From: Candidatus Rifleibacteriota bacterium
Lineage (GTDB): Bacteria; Muiribacteriota; Ozemobacteria; Ozemobacterales; Ozemobacteraceae
Length of the DNA: 8,289 nt
Direction of reading: 5' to 3'
Assembly (NCBI GenBank): GCA_028691595.1
Contig: JAQUZA010000124.1
Location: 1-8,289 of the forward strand
The position numbers were made by a program, and so were the translations under genes. Each line of letters starts with the position of its first letter. Within the stretch, counting starts at the first letter, position 1. Shown here in pieces: positions 1 to 6,086 of the stretch. The notes beneath the pieces are model-generated. The model did no database searches. It was not told where the DNA came from and worked only from the letters and a program-made list of their open reading frames with translations.

Positions 1-97
1 CATTCGATTATTGCCACCGGCCCCTTTTCGAGTCTGGCCCTGGGAGGCATAACATTCTCAAGTTCTTCGGGTGTATGATTCCGGTATTTTTCAGCAT
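1..97 (-). CDS. Start of a third dehydrogenase-complex subunit (partial, apparent frameshift)
   Basis: The ATG at 97-95 has a strong AAGGAGG 7 bases upstream and overlaps the stop of the FAD subunit (ATGCTGA), as expected for the next gene of the operon. This frame reads MLKNTGIIHP and then meets TAA at 10-8. Shifting frame near 72-79 gives TPEELENVMPPRARLEKG followed by PVAIIE, open to the left window edge. From memory, small iron-sulfur subunits encoded beside these FAD subunits begin with MLKNTG and soon reach a KGPVAxIE segment followed by cysteines, so the two frames together look like one protein with one base missing. The alternative is that translation starts in the second frame, at a CTG (104-102) or the ATG at 50-48, neither of which fits the ribosome binding site. 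The iron-sulfur cysteines would lie outside the window, so the family call is inference. Confidence 0.5.
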
Positions 98-1188
98 GCG
101 CCAGCCTCCTTGAGTACGCGTTCGCGTCCCCAGCGAATACGTTCGCCGGTAGAGCCAGATCTGAGGGTGCGCAGCTCTTCGCGGGCCTCGTTAACAATAG
201 CCTCTGCCTCGTCTGATCTGCCATAAATACTTTCGTATGCTTTTGCTCCGGCGATTCTGCCGCCGAGCATGGCTGTCGTGGCTTCTTCTATGCCTGAAGC
301 ATCACCGGCGACAAAAATATCAGGGTTGGTGGTGCGCATTGCCGAATCGTGCAGCGGCACAAGGCCACCAAGTTCGCCGACATGAACCATGCGGCATTGA
401 GCCTGCTGAAAAAGATCTATTAGGGGGGTGAGCCCGACTGCAAGGCAGATGCAGTCGCAACTGACTTCAAACTCAGTGTTCGGCACCGGCTGAAAACGTT
501 CATCGACCCGGCAAAGCACGGCACCTTCAACTTCGTTCTCACCAATGGCCTTCAATATGGTATGAGAGGTGTAGATTGGCACACCAAGGCGGCGAATTTT
601 GCTGGCATGCACCAGATAACCGCCAATGGTCGGCATGCCTTCGACAAGCCCGGCAACTTGAACACCAGCCTGTAAAAGCTGATAGCTGACAATCAGACCG
701 ATATTGCCGCTGCCAATCATAAGAATTTTCTGGCCTGGTTTGATGCCATGCACATTCATGAGAGTTTGAACACCACCGGCACCATAGATACCTGGGAGAT
801 CATTATTTTCAAAGGTAAGGCTGTTCTCGGTTGCCCCGGTACAGACGATTGCGGCCTGATAAGAAACCCGCTCATAAACGGTTTGCGAGAGAATGCCAGC
901 TTCTTTGTTTGCATAAAAACCGACTGCAGCGGTATTGTCGAGAACCGTCAGCTTGTCTGAGGCCTGTGTTACTTCTTGACAGAGCTTTTCGGCAATGGTG
1001 ATACCCCTGATTCCGGCATCACGATTGCTGCTGCCGAAAAAACGATGTGTCTGTTTGATTAATTGCCCGCCCAGACGCGAACTGTCATCGACAAGCAGGG
1101 TTCTGGCGCCAAGATGGGCAGCGACCGTGGCAGCCGAAAGTCCTGCAGGTCCGCCGCCAATGACAAATATTTCAGTATTTCTGCTCAT
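91..1188 (-). CDS. NAD(P)/FAD-dependent oxidoreductase, HcnB / opine oxidase / D-hydroxyproline dehydrogenase-like subunit
   Basis: This 365-residue flavoprotein is probably the electron-transfer subunit of a multisubunit amine or imino-acid dehydrogenase. It has an N-terminal FAD Rossmann motif (GGGPAG, residues 11-16), an acidic end to the second strand (VDD, 33-35), a second nucleotide-binding motif (GSGNIG, 159-164), and the late FAD motif TTNPDIFVAGD (286-296). It ends in a helical segment containing LRSGSTGERIRWG, typical of the sarcosine oxidase alpha / HcnB group. I chose the ATG at 1188 because it overlaps the stop of the 2Fe-2S gene as ATGA; the open frame runs back to 1302, but that extra part overlaps the upstream gene and is not conserved-looking. 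The family includes hydrogen cyanide synthase HcnB, octopine/nopaline oxidases and D-hydroxyproline dehydrogenase. The substrate cannot be read from this subunit, because the catalytic DAO-type subunit is not in the window. Confidence 0.9.
   Translation of the reverse strand: MSRNTEIFVIGGGPAGLSAATVAAHLGARTLLVDDSSRLGGQLIKQTHRFFGSSNRDAGIRGITIAEKLCQEVTQASDKLTVLDNTAAVGFYANKEAGILSQTVYERVSYQAAIVCTGATENSLTFENNDLPGIYGAGGVQTLMNVHGIKPGQKILMIGSGNIGLIVSYQLLQAGVQVAGLVEGMPTIGGYLVHASKIRRLGVPIYTSHTILKAIGENEVEGAVLCRVDERFQPVPNTEFEVSCDCICLAVGLTPLIDLFQQAQCRMVHVGELGGLVPLHDSAMRTTNPDIFVAGDASGIEEATTAMLGGRIAGAKAYESIYGRSDEAEAIVNEAREELRTLRSGSTGERIRWGRERVLKEAGAC
105..111 (-). promoter_or_regulatory. Ribosome binding site deciding the start of the third subunit
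   Basis: The minus strand reads AAGGAGG here, a full Shine-Dalgarno match, with 7 bases before the ATG at 97-95. It lies inside the last codons of the FAD subunit gene. It fixes the intended start in the frame that terminates early, which is the main argument that the downstream frame has been shifted. Confidence 0.7.
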
Positions 1189-1502
1189 GGGTGAATAACA
1201 CCATGACCTTTCTGCATGCGTATTTTCATGCCTTCCTTGAGGGGAGTGATGCATGTCATGGTGTTGACCTGGCCATCTACTTCCATGATGCAGCTTGAAC
1301 AACGACCAATGGCACAGAAAAAGCCACGGGCTCGATCTTTCTGCGGGCTGCGTCGAAGGGTTCTTACGCCAGCAGCATGCAGAGCAGCAGCGATTGGCTC
1401 GCCTTCATAGCCTTGATACTCACGATCTTCAAAGAAGAATTTCACAATTTTGCGTTCTGGAAAGCTTAATACCGGGTGTTCCTGAATTCGAAGGGATGAC
1501 AT
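1185..1502 (-). CDS. 2Fe-2S binding protein, HcnA / sarcosine oxidase alpha N-terminal type
   Basis: This is a 105-residue small ferredoxin-like subunit that would relay electrons within the dehydrogenase complex. Four cysteines (63, 68, 71, 84) sit in the pattern C-x4-C-x2-C-x12-C, within the segment FFCAIGRCSSCIMEVDG and the following TMTCITPL. Upstream is the beta-rich part VKFFFEDREYQGYEGEPIAAAL, which resembles the Fer2_4 fold (often written as substrate-free F-x-G-x2-GEP-x-AAAL). The length matches stand-alone family members. The start ATG at 1502 has AAGGAGG at 1515-1509 with a 6-base spacer. Its stop overlaps the FAD subunit start by the ATGA arrangement, so the two are likely translationally coupled. 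It is the first gene of the operon behind the promoter at 1581-1609. Confidence 0.9.
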   Translation of the reverse strand: MSSLRIQEHPVLSFPERKIVKFFFEDREYQGYEGEPIAAALHAAGVRTLRRSPQKDRARGFFCAIGRCSSCIMEVDGQVNTMTCITPLKEGMKIRMQKGHGVIHP

Positions 1503-1580
1503 CCCTTTCCTCCTTGGTTGTCTGTCTGGCGGTTCTTTATATGCGACGACAATTATCGGTGAATAATGCGTACCCCGTAT

Positions 1581-1609
1581 ATTTTACCTGCCGACACGCA
1601 AAATGTCAG
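1581..1609 (-). promoter_or_regulatory. Sigma70-like promoter of the dehydrogenase operon
   Basis: On the minus strand the -35 hexamer CTGACA (1609-1604) and the -10 hexamer TAAAAT (1586-1581) are separated by exactly 17 bases. Each matches the consensus at five of six positions. Transcription would start near 1574, leaving a leader of about 70 bases before the ATG at 1502. This is sequence-pattern evidence only. Confidence 0.55.
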
Positions 1610-1628
1610 CCGTTTTTTGATTTTCGCT

Positions 1629-1649
1629 GTCAGGATTTATCAGCCTGAC
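1629..1649. promoter_or_regulatory. Short inverted repeat upstream of the dehydrogenase promoter (possible operator)
   Basis: GTCAGG (1629-1634) and CCTGAC (1644-1649) form a perfect 6-base inverted repeat with a 9-base spacer, about 20 bases upstream of the -35 element of the minus-strand promoter. The position suits an activator site. A further GTCAG occurs at 1605-1609, inside the -35. Six-base arms can arise by chance, so this is a weak call. Confidence 0.2.
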
Positions 1650-1724
1650 TTTGCGGTCATGAAAATAAATGAATCTGTTCTTTCGCAACTTCGTTATCTT
1701 GAGTTGTTGTGGGTGAATCATACC

Positions 1725-1754
1725 TTCAACTGTGGTAGAGTGGTAGCATAAAAT
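1725..1754 (+). promoter_or_regulatory. Possible promoter of the cyclase operon
   Basis: TTCAAC (1725-1730) and TAAAAT (1749-1754) are 18 bases apart, with the -10 element ending 20 bases before the cyclase ATG. The -10 is good but the -35 is poor. The rest of the 1503-1774 gap shows no convincing gene. Confidence 0.3.
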
Positions 1755-1774
1755 CTGGCAAAGCGCGAGAATTA

Positions 1775-3580
1775 ATGAGAATGCGGTTAACCACCATCAG
1801 CTTTCTGGTTTGTCTCATCCTGGGTTTGCTTGCCTATGGCGGCAATTTCAGGCTGGTTGATGATGCCGAAAATCGTCTGCTCGATTTGCAGTTCAGATTA
1901 AGAGGGGTTGCTGAGGCTGATTCGCGAATTGTCATTGCCGGCATTGACCAGGAAACCCTTGCCTGGGGGGGGCGGCCTATGTTTGCCTGGGGGCCTGTAT
2001 ATGCTGAACTTGCCGAAGCGGTCAGACAGGCTTCGGCATCGGCACTGCTTCTCGATCTTGTGTTTTCTCCAGGCTCCGAAGCTGTAATCAGAGATCACGT
2101 GCGTCAAACAGCAGATCGCCTCGGGCTAGCTGTTCCGCCAAAACTGTTGCGCGAAATCGGCTTTGACAAACCTTTCAGGGCTGCATTGCTTGAGCTTGTG
2201 TCGTCAGGTGTCGCATTGATAGCTGGTTTCGCCTGGGAAAGGAACCAGCCGGTTTTCTCTGACCCAGCCCTGCTGCATATTGCCCGCCGGGACAACACGG
2301 GTTATTTTAATCTGGCTACTTCTCAAGATGGGGTGATCCGGCATGTAGAACTCTTTGCTGCGTCACCCGATGGCCAGGTTAATGCCGTGGCCATGGTTGC
2401 AGCCATGCGCAGTGGTCTGGGCCCCAACAGTTTGCCGCCGAACCCTTTTCAGCAGATCAATTACCGTGGCCCGCGCGGCACAATAAAAAGTATTCCGGTT
2501 CACAAAATAGTCGAGGCAAGTCGCTCAGGCAAGCCTCTTACTGATGAGCTGCGTGGCAAGATCGTTCTGCTCGGTTTTACCGACATCACAGATTTTAAAG
2601 CCACACCCTATGGCTATATGCCAGGGGTTGAGATACATGCCAATATCCTCGACAATATTCTTAACCAGCGCTTTCTTCAGCAGATACCGCGGGCAACCGA
2701 GATTCCGGTTGTTCTGGCGCTGCTGGCCGTTCTTCTGCTTCTCGCGTATTTTTACCGTCTCGCTGCTATTCTGGCCGGTTCGATAATTATCGTTGCCGGG
2801 CTGATTGCTTCAGTTGTCTGGTTTGATCCTCTGGTAGTGCCGGTGGTAAGGCCTCTGGTCATTCTTGCCGCATTTGTCGCCGTTGAACGCTTTCTGGCTT
2901 ATCGGGCCATTTATCTCGACCGCCGTCGGGTTCGTGAAGTTTTCAGCCGCTATGTCAGCGATTCTCTTGTTAAGGAGATTCTCGCTTCGAATGACCGCGA
3001 TTTTCTTCAGGGTAAGCGTCGCAGACTTTGCATTCTCATTGCTGATATCAGAGGGTTTACAACCTTCAGTGAACGGCATGAGGCTCACGAAATCGTCGAA
3101 TTTCTTAATGCCTACTTTGCAGAATTGACAGCAATAATAATGAAAAATCGCGGTGTTGTTGACAAATTTCTTGGCGATGGTCTGCTGGCGTTCTTTAACG
3201 CCCCGGTTGAACATGACGACTATGCCAATGATGCCATAAAAGCAGCGCAGCAGATTGTCGCTTATGCTGCCTCACCCCAATTCAAAGAGATTTGCTTTTG
3301 TGAAGAGCTTAAAGTCGGGGTTGCCCTGCACGCCGGTAACGTTGTCTTCGGAAACATAGGTTCAGAACGGAAGGCAGAGTTTACGGTCATTGGTGATACC
3401 GTGAATGCCTGCTCACGCATGGAAAGCCTTAACAAGGAGTATCACACTTCTTTGCTCGTCAGCGGAGAAGTGGTCAAATCTGCCGGCCCTGGCTACGACT
3501 GGAAGTTTCTTGCAAAAACGAGCTTGCGTGGCAAGGCCAATGAAGTTGAGCTTTATACAATCAATAATCTGGAGGGATAA
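1775..3580 (+). CDS. CHASE2-domain membrane adenylate/guanylate cyclase (class III)
   Basis: This 601-residue receptor cyclase makes a cyclic nucleotide, most likely cAMP, in response to an extracytoplasmic signal. Residues 7-22 form the first membrane segment. Residues about 25-300 form a CHASE2 sensor with the typical late segment GKIVLLGFTDITDFKATPYG and then PGVEIHAN (261-290). Three membrane segments follow at about 308-327, 330-350 and 352-372, then a short coupling helix (RRRVREVFSRYVSDSLV) and the catalytic domain (about 415-600). Metal-binding aspartates are D424 (ILIADIRGFT) and D468 (KFLGDG). K464 and T537 (EFTVIGD) match the adenine-selecting Lys/Thr pair of CyaB-like class IIIb enzymes. 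N544 and R548 (GDTVNACSRME) are the transition-state residues, so the enzyme looks active. The start ATG at 1775 has only a weak GAG upstream; the ATG at 1781 is an alternative. A G8 run lies at 1965-1972. Confidence 0.93.
   Translation: MRMRLTTISFLVCLILGLLAYGGNFRLVDDAENRLLDLQFRLRGVAEADSRIVIAGIDQETLAWGGRPMFAWGPVYAELAEAVRQASASALLLDLVFSPGSEAVIRDHVRQTADRLGLAVPPKLLREIGFDKPFRAALLELVSSGVALIAGFAWERNQPVFSDPALLHIARRDNTGYFNLATSQDGVIRHVELFAASPDGQVNAVAMVAAMRSGLGPNSLPPNPFQQINYRGPRGTIKSIPVHKIVEASRSGKPLTDELRGKIVLLGFTDITDFKATPYGYMPGVEIHANILDNILNQRFLQQIPRATEIPVVLALLAVLLLLAYFYRLAAILAGSIIIVAGLIASVVWFDPLVVPVVRPLVILAAFVAVERFLAYRAIYLDRRRVREVFSRYVSDSLVKEILASNDRDFLQGKRRRLCILIADIRGFTTFSERHEAHEIVEFLNAYFAELTAIIMKNRGVVDKFLGDGLLAFFNAPVEHDDYANDAIKAAQQIVAYAASPQFKEICFCEELKVGVALHAGNVVFGNIGSERKAEFTVIGDTVNACSRMESLNKEYHTSLLVSGEVVKSAGPGYDWKFLAKTSLRGKANEVELYTINNLEG
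3571..3576 (+). promoter_or_regulatory. Ribosome binding site fixing the start of the FecR-like gene
   Basis: GGAGGG lies 5 bases before the ATG at 3582, inside the last codons of the cyclase. The open frame extends back to 3405, but only the ATG at 3582 has this site and starts directly with a signal peptide. Confidence 0.75.
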
Positions 3581-3581
3581 G

Positions 3582-4724
3582 ATGTTGCGACTGATACCAT
3601 CCCGGGTAATTTTTTTCTGCTGCTGTTTGCTTGCTGCCAGCCCCCTTGGTGCTGCTGAAGTTGCTCTGGTGACCGAAAAGAAAGGTTCTGTAACGGCCAC
3701 CATGGCTTCTGATACATGGGAAGTCGAACTTGCAGAAATACTTGAAGACGGAGTCGAAATAAAAGTGGCTGCAGACGGTTCGATGGTTGTCATTCATCTG
3801 CCTACCAGTCATGAATACCGGTTTGCTGGCGATGCCAAAGCACAGATCAATATTGGTGGGGTCGTGGGCGAAAAGTTTTCTTCAACAGCCTTACAGATGG
3901 TTTCTGGCAAAGTTGCTTTGAGTCAGGACATGGCCAACCAGACGGGGGCTGTGAACCCTGAACGGGTTGGAGTTATGCCCGAGACTGTGCCCGCGCACGC
4001 ACCTTCGCAGGATGAGATCATGGTGCCACCTGCAAGAATTCGCCCATCGCGCCCCATGCCCCGAATGCCTGAATTGCCTTCCGGCAGCGAAATCACTATC
4101 ACAGATTTATCTGAAAACAGCGAATCCGGCTCTGTTACACAAGCAAGCGAATTAAGTAGCGATCCGGACGATAACTTTGACAGAGAAAACAGATACAGCG
4201 ACGATGAAACTGCAGCAAGAGCTGCTACTCAATTAATTAACAAGAATAAAACATCTGCAGATGATGCTGATGCCGGTATTTCGAAAAAAGCAGAAGATAT
4301 CGCTGACTTAGCGATAGATTCGCAAAAGGCATCTGTCGTTGATTCTGCTTCAGGCATTTATCTGGCAATGCCTGCTGAGGTTTTCAACACGATTTGTTCA
4401 GAAGAGACAAGTTTCAATGTAGCTGGTGACAACCTTTCCGGCAGTCGTATCAATTACGAAACTGAAGGCTGGGTCGAAATTGCAGTCGACTGCGAAGCAT
4501 TTTCCGGCAATTTAAGTTTGAATGGTAATCTTGCATCGATAACCTTCGAGGCTTTCGCGCCGCTCAAACCGTCGATTGCCGCTGCCTGGAAACTTGAAAA
4601 GAATGGCAATCTATTTCAGGCCGCCGGCATGTGGTTAACTCTTCAGAAAAACGGTTTGCCGGTCAGTAAGGTCGCTCCTCATTTAAAACGTATCAAAGCA
4701 GCGATTCTTAAATTGAATAAATAG
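3582..4724 (+). CDS. Exported FecR-like protein of unknown function, partner of the CHASE2 cyclase
   Basis: This 380-residue protein begins 1 base after the cyclase stop, so the two genes are co-transcribed and probably coupled. Residues 1-24 are a signal peptide ending PLGAA, with probable cleavage before EVAL. Residues about 26-115 (VALVTEKKGSVTATM, then the segment DGVEIKVAADGSMVVIHLP) resemble the beta-rich FecR domain, in which a short K-G-x-V strand precedes G-x-x-I and D-G-S motifs; the match is by eye and divergent. Residues about 120-255 are a low-complexity, proline-rich then acidic linker (for example SSDPDDNFDRENRYSDDE). Residues about 258-380 form a separate C-terminal domain with two cysteines (272, 304) that could pair in the periplasm; I do not recognise it. 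FecR-domain proteins are often found beside CHASE2 cyclases, suggesting it presents a signal to the sensor, but this is inference. Confidence 0.8.
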   Translation: MLRLIPSRVIFFCCCLLAASPLGAAEVALVTEKKGSVTATMASDTWEVELAEILEDGVEIKVAADGSMVVIHLPTSHEYRFAGDAKAQINIGGVVGEKFSSTALQMVSGKVALSQDMANQTGAVNPERVGVMPETVPAHAPSQDEIMVPPARIRPSRPMPRMPELPSGSEITITDLSENSESGSVTQASELSSDPDDNFDRENRYSDDETAARAATQLINKNKTSADDADAGISKKAEDIADLAIDSQKASVVDSASGIYLAMPAEVFNTICSEETSFNVAGDNLSGSRINYETEGWVEIAVDCEAFSGNLSLNGNLASITFEAFAPLKPSIAAAWKLEKNGNLFQAAGMWLTLQKNGLPVSKVAPHLKRIKAAILKLNK

Positions 4725-4729
4725 ACAAA

Positions 4730-5329
4730 TTAAATCGGCAGCCCTGCTGAACTGAGCAGGGCTGCTTTTTCTTCAGAACTTAGTTCGCGCAGTTCTCCCG
4801 CTTTCAGATTGCCGATTTTCAGCGGGCCAAAACGAATTCGATGCAGACTGACTACCTTGCGCCCCATAAACGCAAACATTCTGCGAACCTGGCGTTTACG
4901 ACCTTCTCTGATGGTTACTGAATAGGTATTGTCGGGAAGTTTTTTCAGCTGACAGGGTGAAGTCAGGCCATCGTCGAGTTCAAGGCCACGCGAAAATTGC
5001 GCGGCTTCAGCAGGCGAAAGAACCTCGCCGCTTATTTTGACTATATATTCTTTATCAACCTTAAAAGACGGGTGCAACAGGCGGTTGGTAAGTTCACCGT
5101 GATTGGTGATGATTAAAAGGCCGGTTGAATCATAATCGAGGCGGCCGACCGGGTAGAGCCTGCGCCCGGGTGGCAGAAAATCTGCTATGGTTTTTCTGCC
5201 CCGCTCATCTTTCATGGTAGTTACGACGAGAAGAGGTTTGTTAAAGGCATAAAATCTGCAGTCTTCTTCGCCCGGAGGCTGAATTAGCCTGCCATTTACT
5301 TTGATGGCGGGGGGATTATCGGCATCCAC
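4730..5329 (-). CDS. rluB: 23S rRNA pseudouridine synthase, RluB-like, catalytic domain
   Basis: This part converts a specific uridine in rRNA (23S for RluB) to pseudouridine. The catalytic motif GRLDYDSTGLLI contains the family's essential aspartate. Downstream are KEYIVKI, the segment TIREGRKRQVRRMF and RIRFGPL, all typical of the RsuA/RluB/RluE/RluF family; the EGRxRQVRRMF form and the LKAGELREL end favour RluB. The open frame starts at a GTG (5329), giving 199 residues, but this GTG has no good ribosome binding site and corresponds to an internal valine. The missing linker and S4 domain are encoded just upstream in another frame (5347-5457). Joined, they would give about 240 residues, a normal family length. 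Either the gene is broken, or one base is missing from the sequence. If real, the catalytic domain would lack its RNA-binding S4 domain. Confidence 0.88.
   Translation of the reverse strand: MDADNPPAIKVNGRLIQPPGEEDCRFYAFNKPLLVVTTMKDERGRKTIADFLPPGRRLYPVGRLDYDSTGLLIITNHGELTNRLLHPSFKVDKEYIVKISGEVLSPAEAAQFSRGLELDDGLTSPCQLKKLPDNTYSVTIREGRKRQVRRMFAFMGRKVVSLHRIRFGPLKIGNLKAGELRELSSEEKAALLSSAGLPI
4738..4770 (+). terminator. Intrinsic terminator of the cyclase operon, inside the rluB coding end
   Basis: A perfect 11-base stem, GCAGCCCTGCT (4738-4748) with AGCAGGGCTGC (4755-4765), encloses a 6-base loop and is followed by TTTTT then CTT. It starts 13 bases after the stop of the FecR-like gene. The same bases encode residues near the C-terminus of the convergent pseudouridine synthase (AALLSSAGLP). 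On the minus strand the stem is followed by a weaker T-rich stretch, so partial bidirectional action is possible. Confidence 0.85.
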
Positions 5330-5346
5330 GAGCGTGCCCTGACCTT

Positions 5347-5457
5347 CTACAGTCTCACCGTTATGCTCACTGAGCCACTATCAATAAGCTTTTCAACGGC
5401 CCGACGAGAGGCAACTCCCCAGTTGGCAAGCAATTTCTGCAGTCTTACCAGCTGCAT
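5347..5457 (-). pseudogene. rluB: S4 RNA-binding domain of rluB, separated by a frameshift
   Basis: From the ATG at 5457 the minus strand reads MQLVRLQKLLANWGVASRRA and then VEKLIDSGSVSI, a clear S4 domain start (RLQKxLAxxGVASRRxxExLI). It then runs into TAG at 5349-5347. In the frame of the catalytic part, the bases just after the break read NGETVEGQGTLVDADNP, exactly the expected S4 continuation (VxVNGExV). The frames join if one base is restored between 5362 and 5365. The start overlaps the end of the upstream secreted-protein gene by 13 bases; its ribosome binding site is weak. Confidence 0.8.
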
Positions 5458-6053
5458 CTTACCGAAAAATCCATGACCCGGCCTGCCGGAGAATCACTGT
5501 AGCTGCCGCGTTCGAAGAATGGGGCGCTTACACCTTGAACCCGTTCAATCATGGGAAAAAGCTGGGAAAAAATCAGGCCGCTTTTGAGAGTTTGCCCCAG
5601 AATGGTTACTTTAGCTGAGAAATCTGTTTCAACAGCAGTGACGCCTGGGGATTTATCGTTGAGTTCACCTGTTTTCCAGGGCAGCATGCCTGGCGTTACA
5701 AGCTGTTGCAGGGCGGCGAAATGTTGGGCCGAGTCGTTTTTAACGGTGCCGGCCCGCATTATTATTGCGGCTTTCTCGTCAGGTCGCGAACTGATCGAAA
5801 TATACCCCGGGTACCATTCCTGGCTGATGACAAGGTTTAAAACCCTCTCAATTTCGTTGAAGGGTGCAGAAAGAGTGAATTCGTGATAACCCTCGAGGTC
5901 GCGAATCAGAACCGTGCCGAACTGCGACTGCAATGCGGTTACAACCGGGTTGTCGCTCTGCCCTGCCGCAATGATGCTGACAAAGAGAAGGGCAACTAAA
6001 AGTGATGAACGAAAAAACGAAACATTGCTGGTAAACATTGGCCTTAACCTCAT
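5445..6053 (-). CDS. Small exported protein of unknown function
   Basis: I do not recognise this 202-residue protein. It has an N-terminal signal peptide or anchor (hydrophobic stretch about residues 16-30, SSLLVALLFVSIIAA, with likely cleavage near AAGQS). The remaining roughly 170 residues look like a compact alpha/beta domain with a single cysteine near the C-terminus (C200). The first ATG (6053) gives an arginine-bearing N-terminus; the ATG at 6038 is a good alternative because GAGG lies 9 bases upstream of it, and it gives 197 residues. It lies 33 bases after the stop of the secretion ATPase fusion and overlaps the start of rluB, so it is probably in the same transcript. Location suggests a periplasmic or membrane-attached role, possibly with the pilus/secretion machinery, but no motif shows this. 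Confidence 0.7.
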   Translation of the reverse strand: MRLRPMFTSNVSFFRSSLLVALLFVSIIAAGQSDNPVVTALQSQFGTVLIRDLEGYHEFTLSAPFNEIERVLNLVISQEWYPGYISISSRPDEKAAIIMRAGTVKNDSAQHFAALQQLVTPGMLPWKTGELNDKSPGVTAVETDFSAKVTILGQTLKSGLIFSQLFPMIERVQGVSAPFFERGSYSDSPAGRVMDFSVRCSW

Positions 6054-6086
6054 TTCAGCAGATCTGTCGCAGACGACTGTTCAAAG

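Noticed and set aside
1189..1302. N-terminal extension of the FAD oxidoreductase back to 1302 (403 residues)
   Set aside because: The extra 38 residues are rich in His and Arg and overlap the 2Fe-2S gene; the FAD motif starts right after the ATG at 1188, which forms the ATGA overlap.
1566..1751. Small plus-strand open frames in the intergenic region (1295-1648, 1566-1751)
   Set aside because: There is no convincing ribosome binding site or recognisable protein features, and they cover the likely promoter region.
2810..3214. 134-residue minus-strand open frame opposite the cyclase
   Set aside because: It covers the conserved membrane and catalytic coding region of the cyclase and shows no family features or good start signal.
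3405..3581. N-terminal extension of the FecR-like protein to 3405
   Set aside because: It overlaps the conserved cyclase catalytic domain; the ATG at 3582 has GGAGGG and a signal peptide directly after it.
5330..5444. Non-coding gap upstream of the pseudouridine synthase
   Set aside because: It is not a gap: it encodes the S4 domain and linker of the same protein in two frames.
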